A stretch of 64,000 nt of DNA from assembly GCF_001886815.1 (NCBI RefSeq), contig NZ_CP018099.1:3098501-3162500 (forward strand), read 5' to 3'. A program made the position numbers and the translations under genes. The first letter of the stretch is position 1, and each line of letters starts with the position of its first letter. Below, in pieces: positions 52,995-61,085 of the stretch. This stretch comes from Caldithrix abyssi DSM 13497. GTDB taxonomy: Bacteria > Calditrichota > Calditrichia > Calditrichales > Calditrichaceae. The notes under the pieces are model-generated. The model ran no database searches, was not told where the DNA came from, and saw only the letters and a list, made by a program, of their open reading frames with translations.

Positions 52995-53140
52995 TTAGAG
53001 TTCTGCAAAATGCACATACATGTCATTTCGAATTCCGATTTATCGGGATGAGAAATCTTCTAACTTCAACAAAAACAAAAGATTTCTCGTCGCTCCGCTC
53101 CTCGAAATGACACTAAAATTTACATTTTGCAGAACTCTAA
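52995..53140. mobile_element. 146-bp inverted-repeat element, copy 2, with 8-bp target duplication
   Basis: The ends are TTAGAGTTCTGCAAAATG and CATTTTGCAGAACTCTAA, with a perfect target duplication TATTACCG directly outside on both sides. It is the reverse complement of copy 1 at 33335-33480, with about two differences in 146 bases, so at least one copy moved recently. It has inserted just upstream of the porin gene. Confidence 0.88.
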
Positions 53141-53231
53141 TATTACCGTAGCAAAACAGGAATTATTACACACCATGCGAAACTTGAACGTTCTTTCATA
53201 ACGCCAAGCGCTCCGGCCACGATGGTTTCTT

Positions 53232-53621
53232 TTACCGGCCGCTATGGTCTTTCGCCTTCCAGGCTGCCAGGGCCATCAAAACCCAGCCGGCCATAAAAGC
53301 CACGCCGCCCGCTGGGGTGATGTATCCGAAACTGAAGCCGGTCAGGGCATGGACGTATAACGAACCGGAAAACAAGACGATGCCGGCAGCCAGCGCCCAG
53401 CCGGCCGCGTTGAGAATCTTTTTTTGTCCCGGCCATTTTTCCAGCGCCCAGGCGACTGCCAGCAATGCCAGAGCATGGTACATGTTGTAGCGCGCCGCTT
53501 TTTCAAAGGTTATCATTGTTTGATGCAACTCTAACAAGCGGAGTCCGCCGTGCGCGCCGTAAGCGCCTAATATCACCCCAATTGCTCCAGATATAGAGCC
53601 AAGCATAAAAAATTTACCCAT
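53232..53621 (-). CDS. DUF423 family membrane protein
   Basis: The 129-residue protein has four predicted membrane helices. It starts with the family hallmark GAIGVILGAYGAHGGL, followed by TFEKAARYNMYHALALLAVAWALE, AGIVLFSGSLYVHALTG and TPAGGVAFMAGWVLMALAAWK. The family (YgdD-like) is widespread and its function is unknown. It is a lone gene upstream of the repeat that separates it from the porin. Confidence 0.9.
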   Translation of the reverse strand: MGKFFMLGSISGAIGVILGAYGAHGGLRLLELHQTMITFEKAARYNMYHALALLAVAWALEKWPGQKKILNAAGWALAAGIVLFSGSLYVHALTGFSFGYITPAGGVAFMAGWVLMALAAWKAKDHSGR

Positions 53622-53770
53622 CCTGTACTCCTGGCTGTACCTTTGCTAAAATTAGTTTTCACAGAAGAACTAAAAACATTGGCGCAGTATTCCCAGCACC
53701 GCATCCTCATACAATTGTTTTTTACATAGTCCTTCTCATTCTAATCCGCACTGTCTCCAGGAGTTAAATC

Positions 53771-53801
53771 AAAAAGGCGGTCCGAAACGAACCGCCTTTT
53801 T
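53771..53801 (-). terminator. Rho-independent terminator after ferredoxin gene
   Basis: AAAAAGGCGGT and ACCGCCTTTTT form a stem with a 9-base loop, symmetric so that it can work on both strands. It is 22 bases after the ferredoxin stop. Confidence 0.85.
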
Positions 53802-53822
53802 GATTCTGTATTTAGCTGATCC

Positions 53823-54071
53823 TTATTCACCATGAATACGTTTTTTCTTCTCCAATAATTGCTCTTCCGTTTCCTGGTGATTCGGATCTGGCTGGCAAGC
53901 ATCAGTCGGACATACAGCCGCGCACTGTGGCTCGTCATAAAAACCGATGCATTCGGTACAAAGGTCGGGATTGATTACATAAATGGGATCACCTTCGGTA
54001 ATGGCCTCGTTTGGGCATTCCGGTAAGCATGCATCACATGCAATACAATCTTCTGTGATATAAAGTGCCAT
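53823..54071 (-). CDS. 2[4Fe-4S] ferredoxin, Alvin type
   Basis: The protein of about 82 residues is a small electron carrier. The first cluster motif is CIACDACLPECP and the second CTECIGFYDEPQCAAVCP. The insert of about 6 residues between the second and third cysteines of cluster two and the C-terminal helix (QETEEQLLEKKKRIHG) are typical of the Allochromatium-type ferredoxins (also YfhL). I choose ATG 54071 since GGAG is 5 bases before it; a GTG two codons earlier is poorer. It lies upstream of a terminator. The partner enzyme is unknown. Confidence 0.93.
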   Translation of the reverse strand: MALYITEDCIACDACLPECPNEAITEGDPIYVINPDLCTECIGFYDEPQCAAVCPTDACQPDPNHQETEEQLLEKKKRIHGE

Positions 54072-54107
54072 GGTCACTCCTTTTTATTTTGTTAGCTACT
54101 GCGGAAT

Positions 54108-54314
54108 TTAATCTAACAACTTAAAGCCAATTTTTAAAATTACCTGATATTCTTCAACCTTTCCGTCACGCACGGCGCCGCGCTGTTGAACCACCTCAAA
54201 CCAGCTTATGGCCTTTAATGATTCCGAAGCTTTTTGAATGGCATTCTCGATTGCCTTTTCATAGCTCTCATTTGAAGTTCCAACGATCTCGATCATCTTA
54301 TAAACGTTGCTCAT
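54108..54314 (-). CDS. Dodecin (flavin-binding storage protein)
   Basis: The 68-residue protein has the dodecin fold of one helix on a three-stranded sheet: VYKMIEIVGTSNESYEKAIENAIQKA, then LKAISWFEVVQQRGAVRDGKVEEYQVILKIGFKL. The Trp in ISWFEV and the following Gln stack on flavin in known dodecins. Twelve subunits form a hollow sphere that buffers free flavin. It is 36 bases upstream of the ferredoxin gene, so the two are probably co-transcribed, both serving redox cofactors. Confidence 0.93.
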   Translation of the reverse strand: MSNVYKMIEIVGTSNESYEKAIENAIQKASESLKAISWFEVVQQRGAVRDGKVEEYQVILKIGFKLLD

Positions 54315-54403
54315 ATTCCCTCCTATTTTATTTGCACTTAATATAAGAAATGTTATTATTTAAAACAATGTTTCCCGCCATTTTTTAAATTCCAATTCAC
54401 CAG

Positions 54404-54814
54404 CTAACTTACGACATCATTTTCAAGAGTATTAACAATTTCTTTTAACTCCCTGATCACCTGATTCAAAATTTGCCGATTTTTTTCATTATTTGAATCC
54501 TTAACGGTTGCTTTTGAAATGGGTGCCTTTTTTTTGACGGTTTCCTTTTTACTTTCTGCGGACGTTTGCTGAATATGATATTTTTGGTTTAACAGTTTAT
54601 TTGCTCCCTTAATGGTAAATCCTCTTTGATATAGCAACTGTTTAATTTCCGAAATTATTTTCAAATCCCGATCACTGTAGCGCCTGCTTCCTCCGGGCGA
54701 TTTCATGGGGCTCAGGGCGTCAAACACCGTTTCCCAGTAACGTAAAACCGACTGGGGTAAATCAAAATACTCCGCCACCTGTCCGATGGTATAAAATGGG
54801 CCTTTTTCAGACAT
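54404..54814 (-). CDS. MerR-family transcriptional regulator
   Basis: The 136-residue protein has a winged MerR DNA-binding domain at residues 6-72 (YTIGQVAEYFDLPQSVLRYWETVFDALSPMKSPGGSRRYSDRDL). A short Lys/Ser-rich linker and a C-terminal dimer helix follow. It lacks the cysteines expected for metal sensing. It is divergent from the secreted Asp/Gly-repeat protein across a 467-base gap and separated from dodecin by 90 bases. Confidence 0.9.
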   Translation of the reverse strand: MSEKGPFYTIGQVAEYFDLPQSVLRYWETVFDALSPMKSPGGSRRYSDRDLKIISEIKQLLYQRGFTIKGANKLLNQKYHIQQTSAESKKETVKKKAPISKATVKDSNNEKNRQILNQVIRELKEIVNTLENDVVS

Positions 54815-55281
54815 TTAAAAACTCTACTTGTTTAACACTTAACAAATATTGCAAGCAAACGATTAAAAATCAACTTTTTGTAAGCCTTTTTTACGCCCTA
54901 CTTTAAAAACTTGCCTTATTCAATGGATGATTTTACCGGCTGCCGGTTACAGGCAAAGGCCAAATTCCAAAAACTTTTTTTCTTATCTTTTTTGAACTAA
55001 TCGGACACCATCGGTTTCTAATTTTTCTTTTCGCAGCGGGTAAGGTCATTCCTTATTTATTAAAATGGTTCATAATAGAACACCTACAACGACTTAAATC
55101 GACCCTGCGGTACTTTAAAACGACCAGCCTGTCGGGAAGCCGCATGGGGCGCAAAACACTCATTTTTTGTAAGGCCTTTAATTTCAATGCCTTAAACTGT
55201 ATTAATTTTTTTGGCACGGCTTTTGACATTATTAATAGCGAAGTTGAATTAAAGTAAAACCAAAAATCAAGGAGGTTCAAA
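54815..55281. other. Divergent intergenic region, 467 bp
   Basis: It contains the promoter of the 166-residue secreted protein on the right (see 55211-55228) and presumably that of the MerR gene on the left. An open frame on the minus strand at 55053-55334 overlaps the next gene's start and has no ribosome site; it is not called. Confidence 0.5.
55211..55228 (+). promoter_or_regulatory. Candidate sigma-54-like or sigma-70 promoter
   Basis: TTGGCACGGCTTTTGAC resembles the sigma-54 consensus (TGGCACG-N4-TTGC), but the -12 GC reads GA. The overlapping TTGACA (55223-55228) could be a -35 box with a weak GAATTA at 55246-55251. It lies about 55-70 bases before the start codon of the secreted protein gene. 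Confidence 0.35.
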
Positions 55282-55782
55282 ATGAAGAACTTACTCGCAA
55301 TCTTAGGCTTAGTGGCAATCTTCTTTGCCAGCAACGTTTTTGCACAGGACTCTTTGCAGGTGCAAAACCAATATCGTCATGGTTTCAAATACCAATCTAA
55401 AGTTATGAACGGCGCTCAGGGACAGGTCAAAGGCTTTGTGGATCTCAACGGCGACGGTTACAATGACAACGCGCCGGATGCAGACGGCGACGGCATTCCC
55501 AACGGAATGGATCCGGATTACACCGGGGCCAAAATGCGCAAGGGCAACAGCAACGCCGGCTTTGTTGATCTGGACGGCGATGGCATCAACGACAACGCCA
55601 TCGATTCGGACGGCGACGGCATCCCCAATGGACAGGATCCGGATTATGTTCGTCCTCAGGATGGCACCGGTCGTCAGTTGGGCAAAGGTAAAATGCAGGG
55701 CGCCGCACAGGGAACGGGCCTTGGAACAGGCGAATGTGACGGCACCGGCCCCAAAGGCAACGCTAAACGAGGCATCAAATAG
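55282..55782 (+). CDS. Secreted protein with Asp/Gly-rich calcium-binding-like repeats
   Basis: The 166-residue protein has a signal peptide (NLLAILGLVAIFFASNVFAQ). Two near-identical repeat blocks follow: FVDLNGDGYNDNAPDADGDG with IPNGMDPDYTG, and FVDLDGDGINDNAIDSDGDG with IPNGQDPDYV. The DxDGDGxxD loops are like EF-hand or thrombospondin type 3 calcium sites. The C-terminus is Gly/Lys-rich and contains CDGTGPKG. I do not recognise a family beyond the repeats. The gene has a strong AGGAGG site and its own terminator. It could be an envelope calcium-binding or structural protein. Confidence 0.85.
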   Translation: MKNLLAILGLVAIFFASNVFAQDSLQVQNQYRHGFKYQSKVMNGAQGQVKGFVDLNGDGYNDNAPDADGDGIPNGMDPDYTGAKMRKGNSNAGFVDLDGDGINDNAIDSDGDGIPNGQDPDYVRPQDGTGRQLGKGKMQGAAQGTGLGTGECDGTGPKGNAKRGIK

Positions 55783-56085
55783 TCCTTCTACCCCCCAAAT
55801 AAAACAACCGAAAAAGCCCGACGTATGTCGGGCTTTTTTAGCTTAAGCGACTTACAATTTTACATTTTTAAATTACTTATATTTACTTCGCCCCTCAAGT
55901 TTCAGACTATTTTGACCGGGAGCACGGTACGCCTACCGTTTTAAAGGGAGTTTTCTACTCGTCGCAGGCACGCTTAATCTACTTTATAATAGTCAGACTT
56001 GCATTATCGCTTGACTCATGTTTTATAAAGATTTATTTTGAAACTTCATTTTGCATTTTAAGGGTTCAACCAATGTGGAGTTCTT
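55783..56085. other. Intergenic, 303 bp, upstream of the OPT gene
   Basis: Apart from the terminator at 55811-55838 it is AT-rich. A short self-complementary motif CGGTACGCCTACCG lies near 55926. I see no clear promoter. Confidence 0.4.
55811..55838 (+). terminator. Rho-independent terminator after the repeat protein gene
   Basis: A 12-base stem AAAAAGCCCGAC/GTCGGGCTTTTT with loop GTAT, ending in a run of T, lies 28 bases after the stop. Confidence 0.9.
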
Positions 56086-58083
56086 ATGGAAAAGCAAAAG
56101 TTTAAGCCGTACGTTCCGGCTGATTCTGTTTTAAGCGAGTTGACGTTTAAGGCGGTTTTTCTTGGCGTGTTGATGGCCATCGTGCTTGGAGCGGCCAATG
56201 CCTACCTGGGCATGAAGGCCGGCTTAACGGTTGCCGCCACTTTTCCGGCGGCCGTGGTGGCCATGGCTGCTTTACGCGTGTGGAAAGGCAATATTCTTGA
56301 AGAGAATATCGCCCGAACAACCGCCTCGGTGGGCGAAGCGCTGGTGGCCGGCGCCATTTTCACCATTCCGGCTTTTGTCATCAGCGGCGTGTGGGATCGC
56401 CTGCACTACTTCGAAAGTACATTGATTATGCTGATTGGCGGGATGCTTGGCGTTCTTTTTGTGACCATTCTGCGCCGCAGCATGGTAGAAGAAGCCGATC
56501 TACCCTTTCCCGAAAGCGTTGCCGCCGCAGAAATCGTAAAAGCTGGCCAGGGCGGCCAGACCGGCGCCAGCGCGGTGTTTGCCAGTATGGGCATCGCCGC
56601 CATCTGGGAATTGTTTAAAAACAGCAACGGCATTCAATTGATAAAGGACTACACGCATCAATTTTATCAATTCAGCCAATCTAAAATAGATATGTTTGGA
56701 GAAAAAGTAACTTACGGCGGGGGCTTCCTTTTTGAAACACCGGCTGCCTCGCCTGCTTTAACGGGCGTCGGTTTTATCGTCGGTTTGCGCGTGGCCGCCG
56801 TGCTCTTTGCCGGCGCTGTTATGGGCTGGGTTGTTCTGGTGCCATTGAGCATTTTTGCCAATCCGGCGCTGGCCAATTACGTAGCCAACGGTCATTCCTG
56901 GTTAGAGGTTGCCCAGCAGGTCTGGCTGAAACAAATCAGGCCCTTTGCCGTGGGCACCATGATTGTCGCCGCCTTTTATACTCTTTACAATCTTAAAGAT
57001 TCTTTAATCACCGGTATTACCAAGGCCATTCGGGATTTGCAGGCCAAAAAAGAACACAAGGGCGAAGTGTCGCGTCTGGAAATTGATCTGGATTTTAAAA
57101 AGGTAGTATGGGCCATTGTCGGTCTTTCCATTCCCATGTTTTTTCTTTATGAATATTTTTCGGCTTCCATTGTTAGCGCATTGTTATTAACGGTAATCAT
57201 GATCATCTTAGGCTTTCTGTTTGCCGCGGTTGCCGGATATCTGGTGGGGCTGGTCGGCAGCTCGAACAATCCAATCAGCGGTTTGACCTTAAGCTCGCTG
57301 CTCATTGCGGCCGTTTTACTCGTTTTGCTCGGGGTTAAAGGGCAACATGGCGTACTGGCCGTACTGGGCGTGGCCGGCGTTATTTGCACCTCAGCAGGAA
57401 TTGCCGGCGACATGACGCAGGATTTAAAGGTCGGCCACATCCTCGGCGGCACGCCCTGGAAGATGGAAATTGCGGAAATCATCGGCGTTATTATCGCTGC
57501 CCTGGTGCTCATCTTCCCCATGATTGCCATGGATCAGGTTTACCACATTGGCAGCGCCGAATTGCCTGCCCCGCAAGCGGGATTGATGGCTCTGATGGCA
57601 AAAGGTATTGTGGGCGGCGAGATGTCATGGCCGCTGGTGCTGGCTGGCATGTTTTTCGCCATTGGTTTAATCATGATTAAGTCGCCATCTCCCATGTTGA
57701 TTGCCGTGGGTATGTATTTACCGTTTCATTCAACCGCAGCCATTTTTGTGGGCGGCGTTATTCGCTGGATGCTGGACACGGTTTTGAAAAAACGCAACGC
57801 CAGCGACGCAGACCGCGTAAAAGCCGAAAACAAGGGCGTGCTGATCTCTTCCGGTCTGATTGCCGGCGAGGCCTTAATGGCGGTGATTCTGGCCTTTGTG
57901 GTGCTTGGCGAACGACTCTCTGGCGTGGAGCGCCTGGTTAACGGCGAAACGGTTAGCTCCCTTAAATACTTTGCCGTTCAGGCGCTGGGCGTTCAAAATC
58001 CAAGCGTGATTTTAGGTCTGCTGGTGTTCGCCGGTTTGATCTATTTGCTGGTAAATGTTCCGCTGAAGGCCATAAAAAAATAG
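56086..58083 (+). CDS. OPT-family oligopeptide/metal-chelate transporter
   Basis: The 665-residue inner-membrane protein has about 15 hydrophobic segments. Conserved OPT features are LGAANAYLGMKAGLTVAATFPAAVVAMAAL near the N-terminus, ARTTASVGEALVAGAIFTIPAF, the NPISGLTLSSLL segment, AGDMTQDLKVGHILGGTPWKMEIAEIIG and SPSPMLIAVGMYLPFHSTAAIFVGG. The OPT members of bacteria carry small peptides or metal-peptide chelates by proton symport. It is a lone gene ended by a hairpin at 58144-58203; the PqqD-like gene after it is on the same strand. Confidence 0.92.
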   Translation: MEKQKFKPYVPADSVLSELTFKAVFLGVLMAIVLGAANAYLGMKAGLTVAATFPAAVVAMAALRVWKGNILEENIARTTASVGEALVAGAIFTIPAFVISGVWDRLHYFESTLIMLIGGMLGVLFVTILRRSMVEEADLPFPESVAAAEIVKAGQGGQTGASAVFASMGIAAIWELFKNSNGIQLIKDYTHQFYQFSQSKIDMFGEKVTYGGGFLFETPAASPALTGVGFIVGLRVAAVLFAGAVMGWVVLVPLSIFANPALANYVANGHSWLEVAQQVWLKQIRPFAVGTMIVAAFYTLYNLKDSLITGITKAIRDLQAKKEHKGEVSRLEIDLDFKKVVWAIVGLSIPMFFLYEYFSASIVSALLLTVIMIILGFLFAAVAGYLVGLVGSSNNPISGLTLSSLLIAAVLLVLLGVKGQHGVLAVLGVAGVICTSAGIAGDMTQDLKVGHILGGTPWKMEIAEIIGVIIAALVLIFPMIAMDQVYHIGSAELPAPQAGLMALMAKGIVGGEMSWPLVLAGMFFAIGLIMIKSPSPMLIAVGMYLPFHSTAAIFVGGVIRWMLDTVLKKRNASDADRVKAENKGVLISSGLIAGEALMAVILAFVVLGERLSGVERLVNGETVSSLKYFAVQALGVQNPSVILGLLVFAGLIYLLVNVPLKAIKK

Positions 58084-58143
58084 ATGAAAACTTTTAGCGG
58101 GAAAATTGAACAGCAGTGAACTACGCTAACAGGCGTGTTTGGG

Positions 58144-58203
58144 CTGGAGCTGTCCAAAAATTTGTGTAAAAGTCAACTTTTGGGACAGCTCCGGCTTTTT
58201 TAC
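58144..58203 (+). terminator. Terminator hairpin after the OPT gene
   Basis: GCTGGAGCTGTCC-AAAA pairs with TTTTGGGACAGCTCCGGC (one bulge, one G-T pair), and a run of T follows. The stem resembles insertion-sequence ends of the GGAGCTGTCCCAAAAG type, so it may be a domesticated repeat. Confidence 0.7.
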
Positions 58204-58272
58204 TTTGCATCGTTAAAATTGTCAATAAAAATGAAGCGGCAGCGCGATTAGAACTAATCAGGAAAAGGAACC

Positions 58273-58641
58273 ATGGAAGATAACGTATTTTTTCAACTGA
58301 TACCCGTCCGGCAATTTGAATGGAAAATAGAAGAAGAATCGCAAAGAGTAATCATCTTGCGGCCTAAATACATTTCAAAATGGGCGCAAAAACTAACAAA
58401 GCCCTTCACGGGCGAAAGTTTTTTTAAGATTAAATTAGACGCCCTTGGCAGCCAGGTGTGGCAATACTGCGATGGCGCGCACAGCGTGGAAGAAATTCTC
58501 CATATTTTACAAAAAAAATTCCCGGAAGAAGAAGACCTGGATAAGCGTTTTGTTCTTTTCATCAAACAACTATACCGGGAGAAATTTATTGATCTTTTAC
58601 AAAAGGTTGTGGAAGAAGATTCTACGACTCATCCAGAATAA
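58273..58641 (+). CDS. PqqD-family protein
   Basis: The 122-residue protein has a PqqD-type winged-helix fold. The segment KIKLDALGSQVWQYCDGAHSVEEILHILQKKFPEEEDLDKRFVLFIKQLYREKFI (about 50-105) shows the LxxxGxxVWxxxDGxxS pattern of the family. PqqD proteins chaperone precursor peptides to radical SAM enzymes in peptide natural product pathways. No precursor, radical SAM or protease gene is adjacent, so a role in such a pathway is not supported by context. Its last 20 bases overlap the end of selD, which runs the other way. Confidence 0.85.
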   Translation: MEDNVFFQLIPVRQFEWKIEEESQRVIILRPKYISKWAQKLTKPFTGESFFKIKLDALGSQVWQYCDGAHSVEEILHILQKKFPEEEDLDKRFVLFIKQLYREKFIDLLQKVVEEDSTTHPE

Positions 58642-59680
58642 TCTTTTTCTCCGCTCTGTCCACAATTTTGCCGATCACGGTTATTTCAAAGGGATATCCG
58701 CGTTTAAGAGCTCTGGCGTTCAAACGGCGCGCATCCTCTTCCGGCAGCGCCATTAACAATCCCCCGTTTGTTTGCGGGTCAAACAGAACGCAGTACGACG
58801 GCTCGCCTAAATCAGCGCGCGCCACTAACTGATCCTGAACAAAAAGACGGTTGCCGTGCAGGCCGCCCGGCCATAATGAATAATCTTCATGATATTGGAC
58901 AAAACTTTCGAATTTTGGAATGCTGCGCAAACGGATCATGGCCGAAAATATACCATCTCCCATCATCTCCAGCAGGTGCCCGGCCAGCCCAAAGCCGGTC
59001 ACGTCCGTACAGGCATGGACATCCAGCTCCAGCTCGCGGGCAATCTGAACAGGCAGGGCGTTAATCAACCGCATGCTTTGCACAATTTCATCTTCAAAAT
59101 GCTGCGGCAGCTTGCCCTGTTTGATGGCCGTGGACACCACGCCGGTGCCAATGGGTTTGGTCAACACCAGCACATCGCCGTTTTGCACGGTGTGGTTTTG
59201 CCAGATTTTATCGGGATGCACTTTCCCTGTTACCGCCAGGCCATACTTGATTTCCTGATCCTGAATGGAATGGCCGCCGGCAATGACCACGCCCACTTCC
59301 TGCGCTTTATCGATGCCGCCCTGCAAAATTTTACTGACCACAGGAGGTTTAACCTTACCCTGATGAAAGGCCAGAATGTTCAGCGCGACAAACGGTTCGC
59401 CGCCCATGGCAAACACATCGCTCAAAGCGTTGGCCGCGGCGATCTGCCCGTAAATATACGGATCGTCCACAATCGGCGTAAAAAAATCGAGCGTATTGAT
59501 TATGGCCAGGTCCGCGTTTAAACGGTACACGCTGGCGTCGTCAGCCGAGCTATGCCCCACCAACAGAGCGGGATGGCTTTTAAACTTTAAAGCTCCAATA
59601 ATCTTATCCAGAACCTCTGGATGAACTTTACTGGCTCAGCCGGAACAAGAGACTAATTGCGTTAATCTGATATCATCCAA
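58622..59680 (-). CDS. selD: Selenide, water dikinase SelD, a selenoprotein with in-frame UGA
   Basis: SelD makes selenophosphate from selenide and ATP, the selenium donor for selenocysteine. An ATG frame from 59563 encodes 313 residues and lacks the catalytic N-terminus. Reading upstream through a TGA at 59636-59638 restores it: the codons before and after give SCSG-U-ASKVHPEVL. Sec15 aligns with E. coli Cys17 and Lys18 with Lys20. The start is TTG at 59680, preceded by AGAGGA, giving about 352 residues, like the usual 347. Downstream motifs HSSADDASVY, TTDFF-like NTLDFFTPIVDDP, GGHSI and DVTGFGLAGH are intact. A SECIS-like hairpin follows the UGA. Confidence 0.92.
59606..59638 (-). promoter_or_regulatory. 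SECIS-like hairpin in selD with the Sec UGA
   Basis: The minus strand reads UGA (59638-59636), 13 bases, then ATCCAGA (59622-59616), loop GGT (59615-59613) and TCTGGAT (59612-59606), a perfect 7-base-pair stem with G and U in the loop. The loop is 24-26 bases from the U of UGA, close to the spacing in E. coli fdhF. This is what bacterial SelB needs to insert selenocysteine. Confidence 0.75.
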
Positions 59681-59682
59681 TT

Positions 59683-60582
59683 TTAGATCATCCTCTTTCT
59701 TTTACTTAAAAACTTGGTTAAGGCTATATTTAATGGTTCGTCGGTAAAGATCAATTGATATTCGATGTTATTTTTACTGGTTTCCAATTGATACATCTTT
59801 AAAAAGGCGCGCATGCGCTCCCGATATTGTTCTTTGATTAAATAGGGTTGGGTCTTGATTTTTTCGCCGCTTTCCAGGTCTTTAAACAACACATTTCCGT
59901 GAAAATTAAATTCGACCTCCTGCCGATCCAGAACATGAAATACAATCACCTCGTGCTGGTCGTGGCGAAAGTGTTTCAATCCCCTGATTACCTGAGCCGG
60001 ATCGTCCATCAAATCCGAAATCAGAATAATCAATCCTCTACGGCGGAAGCGGTCGGCTATTTGATGTAAGGTTCTGGCTATCTGCGTATCATTGCCCGCT
60101 TTTGCTGTTTCCAGCGCGTTTAATATCTGTCTCAGATACGACCCCATCGAGCGGGGCGGCATGTGCAGTTTGATGCGTTCGTCAAACAGGGCCAGCCCGG
60201 TTGCATCGCGCTGCCGCAAAAGCAGGTAAGCCAGAGACGCCGCCAGATAGGAGGCGTACTGCCATTTGCTAACGTCATTACTGCCGTAACTCATGGATCG
60301 GGAAACATCCACCAGCAAATAGGAGCGTAAATTGGTTTCTTCTTCAAATTGTTTGATGTAAAAACGATCGGTTCTGCCGTAAACCTTCCAATCCACAAAG
60401 CGCAAGCTGTCGCCGGCCATGTAGGGCCTGTGCTGCGAAAATTCAACGCTAAAACCGTGAAAGGGACTTTTGTGCAAGCCGGTAATAAAGCCTTCCACCA
60501 CCGCGCGGGCGATCAATTGCAGATTACCGATTTTAGAAAGAAACCTGGGGTCTAATAACTTTAAGGTATTTTGTGTTTTCAT
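59683..60582 (-). CDS. DUF58 domain protein
   Basis: The 299-residue protein contains a DUF58 segment with the family core GDSLRFVDWKVYGRTDRFYIKQFEEE (about 57-83). A von Willebrand A-like domain with a partly kept metal-site motif VDVSRSMS (about 92-99) follows. Such proteins usually sit with MoxR-type ATPases and vWA proteins in complexes for enzyme maturation or membrane stress; none is adjacent here. The stop codon lies 2 bases before the TTG start of selD, so the genes are probably co-transcribed. Confidence 0.9.
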   Translation of the reverse strand: MKTQNTLKLLDPRFLSKIGNLQLIARAVVEGFITGLHKSPFHGFSVEFSQHRPYMAGDSLRFVDWKVYGRTDRFYIKQFEEETNLRSYLLVDVSRSMSYGSNDVSKWQYASYLAASLAYLLLRQRDATGLALFDERIKLHMPPRSMGSYLRQILNALETAKAGNDTQIARTLHQIADRFRRRGLIILISDLMDDPAQVIRGLKHFRHDQHEVIVFHVLDRQEVEFNFHGNVLFKDLESGEKIKTQPYLIKEQYRERMRAFLKMYQLETSKNNIEYQLIFTDEPLNIALTKFLSKRKRMI

Positions 60583-60736
60583 TAAATCCCGCTTTATTCA
60601 TTACCTGAATGTTTGAAAACGCTGCTTTAATTTTTTGTCAACATCCCGCCCGCGCGGAATTAAAACGACAACGCGTGTTTTTTAAAGTAAACGCTAAGGA
60701 AGGAAAATAAGGAATATTAAAATACAAAGCAACGAA

Positions 60737-61060
60737 TCACAATTCGCTTTCCAGTTCAAAAAAATTACAACTGTCGGTTAACTCGACCTCACGGCTTTTA
60801 ATTTTACAACGGTAATAAAATTCGTCATCCGCTTCAGAAGTCGTTTTAATGAAGGCCTGGCGGTACTTGCAAAACTGACAGATGCGCATATTGACTCTAC
60901 GCGCATTCTGAATATCGTGATGGCGTTGTAAAATGGGCGAAATTATTTTGAGCATGGTTCGCAATCGGACAATCATCTGTTTAATGCGTACCAATGCGAA
61001 GATTTGAATCAATAACAGAATCACAAAGGCAATTAAGAGTACGGTTAATAAATCTAACAT
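60737..61060 (-). CDS. Small membrane protein with C-terminal cysteine cluster
   Basis: The 107-residue protein has one N-terminal membrane helix (LTVLLIAFVILLLIQIFALV). A basic helix follows, then a soluble end with CQFCKYR, FYYRCKIK and TDSCNFF, four cysteines that could bind zinc or a cluster. I do not recognise the family. It lies 25 bases downstream of the TIM-barrel gene and reads the same way. Confidence 0.7.
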   Translation of the reverse strand: MLDLLTVLLIAFVILLLIQIFALVRIKQMIVRLRTMLKIISPILQRHHDIQNARRVNMRICQFCKYRQAFIKTTSEADDEFYYRCKIKSREVELTDSCNFFELESEL

Positions 61061-61085
61061 AACCTTTTATCTCTTTTTTTTTCTA

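Noticed and set aside
55053-55334. 93-codon frame on the minus strand
   Set aside because: Overlaps the start and signal peptide of the clear secreted-protein gene on the other strand; no ribosome site.
58622-59563. SelD starting at the ATG 59563
   Set aside because: This form lacks the catalytic Cys/Sec and Lys; the frame with UGA is complete and of normal length.
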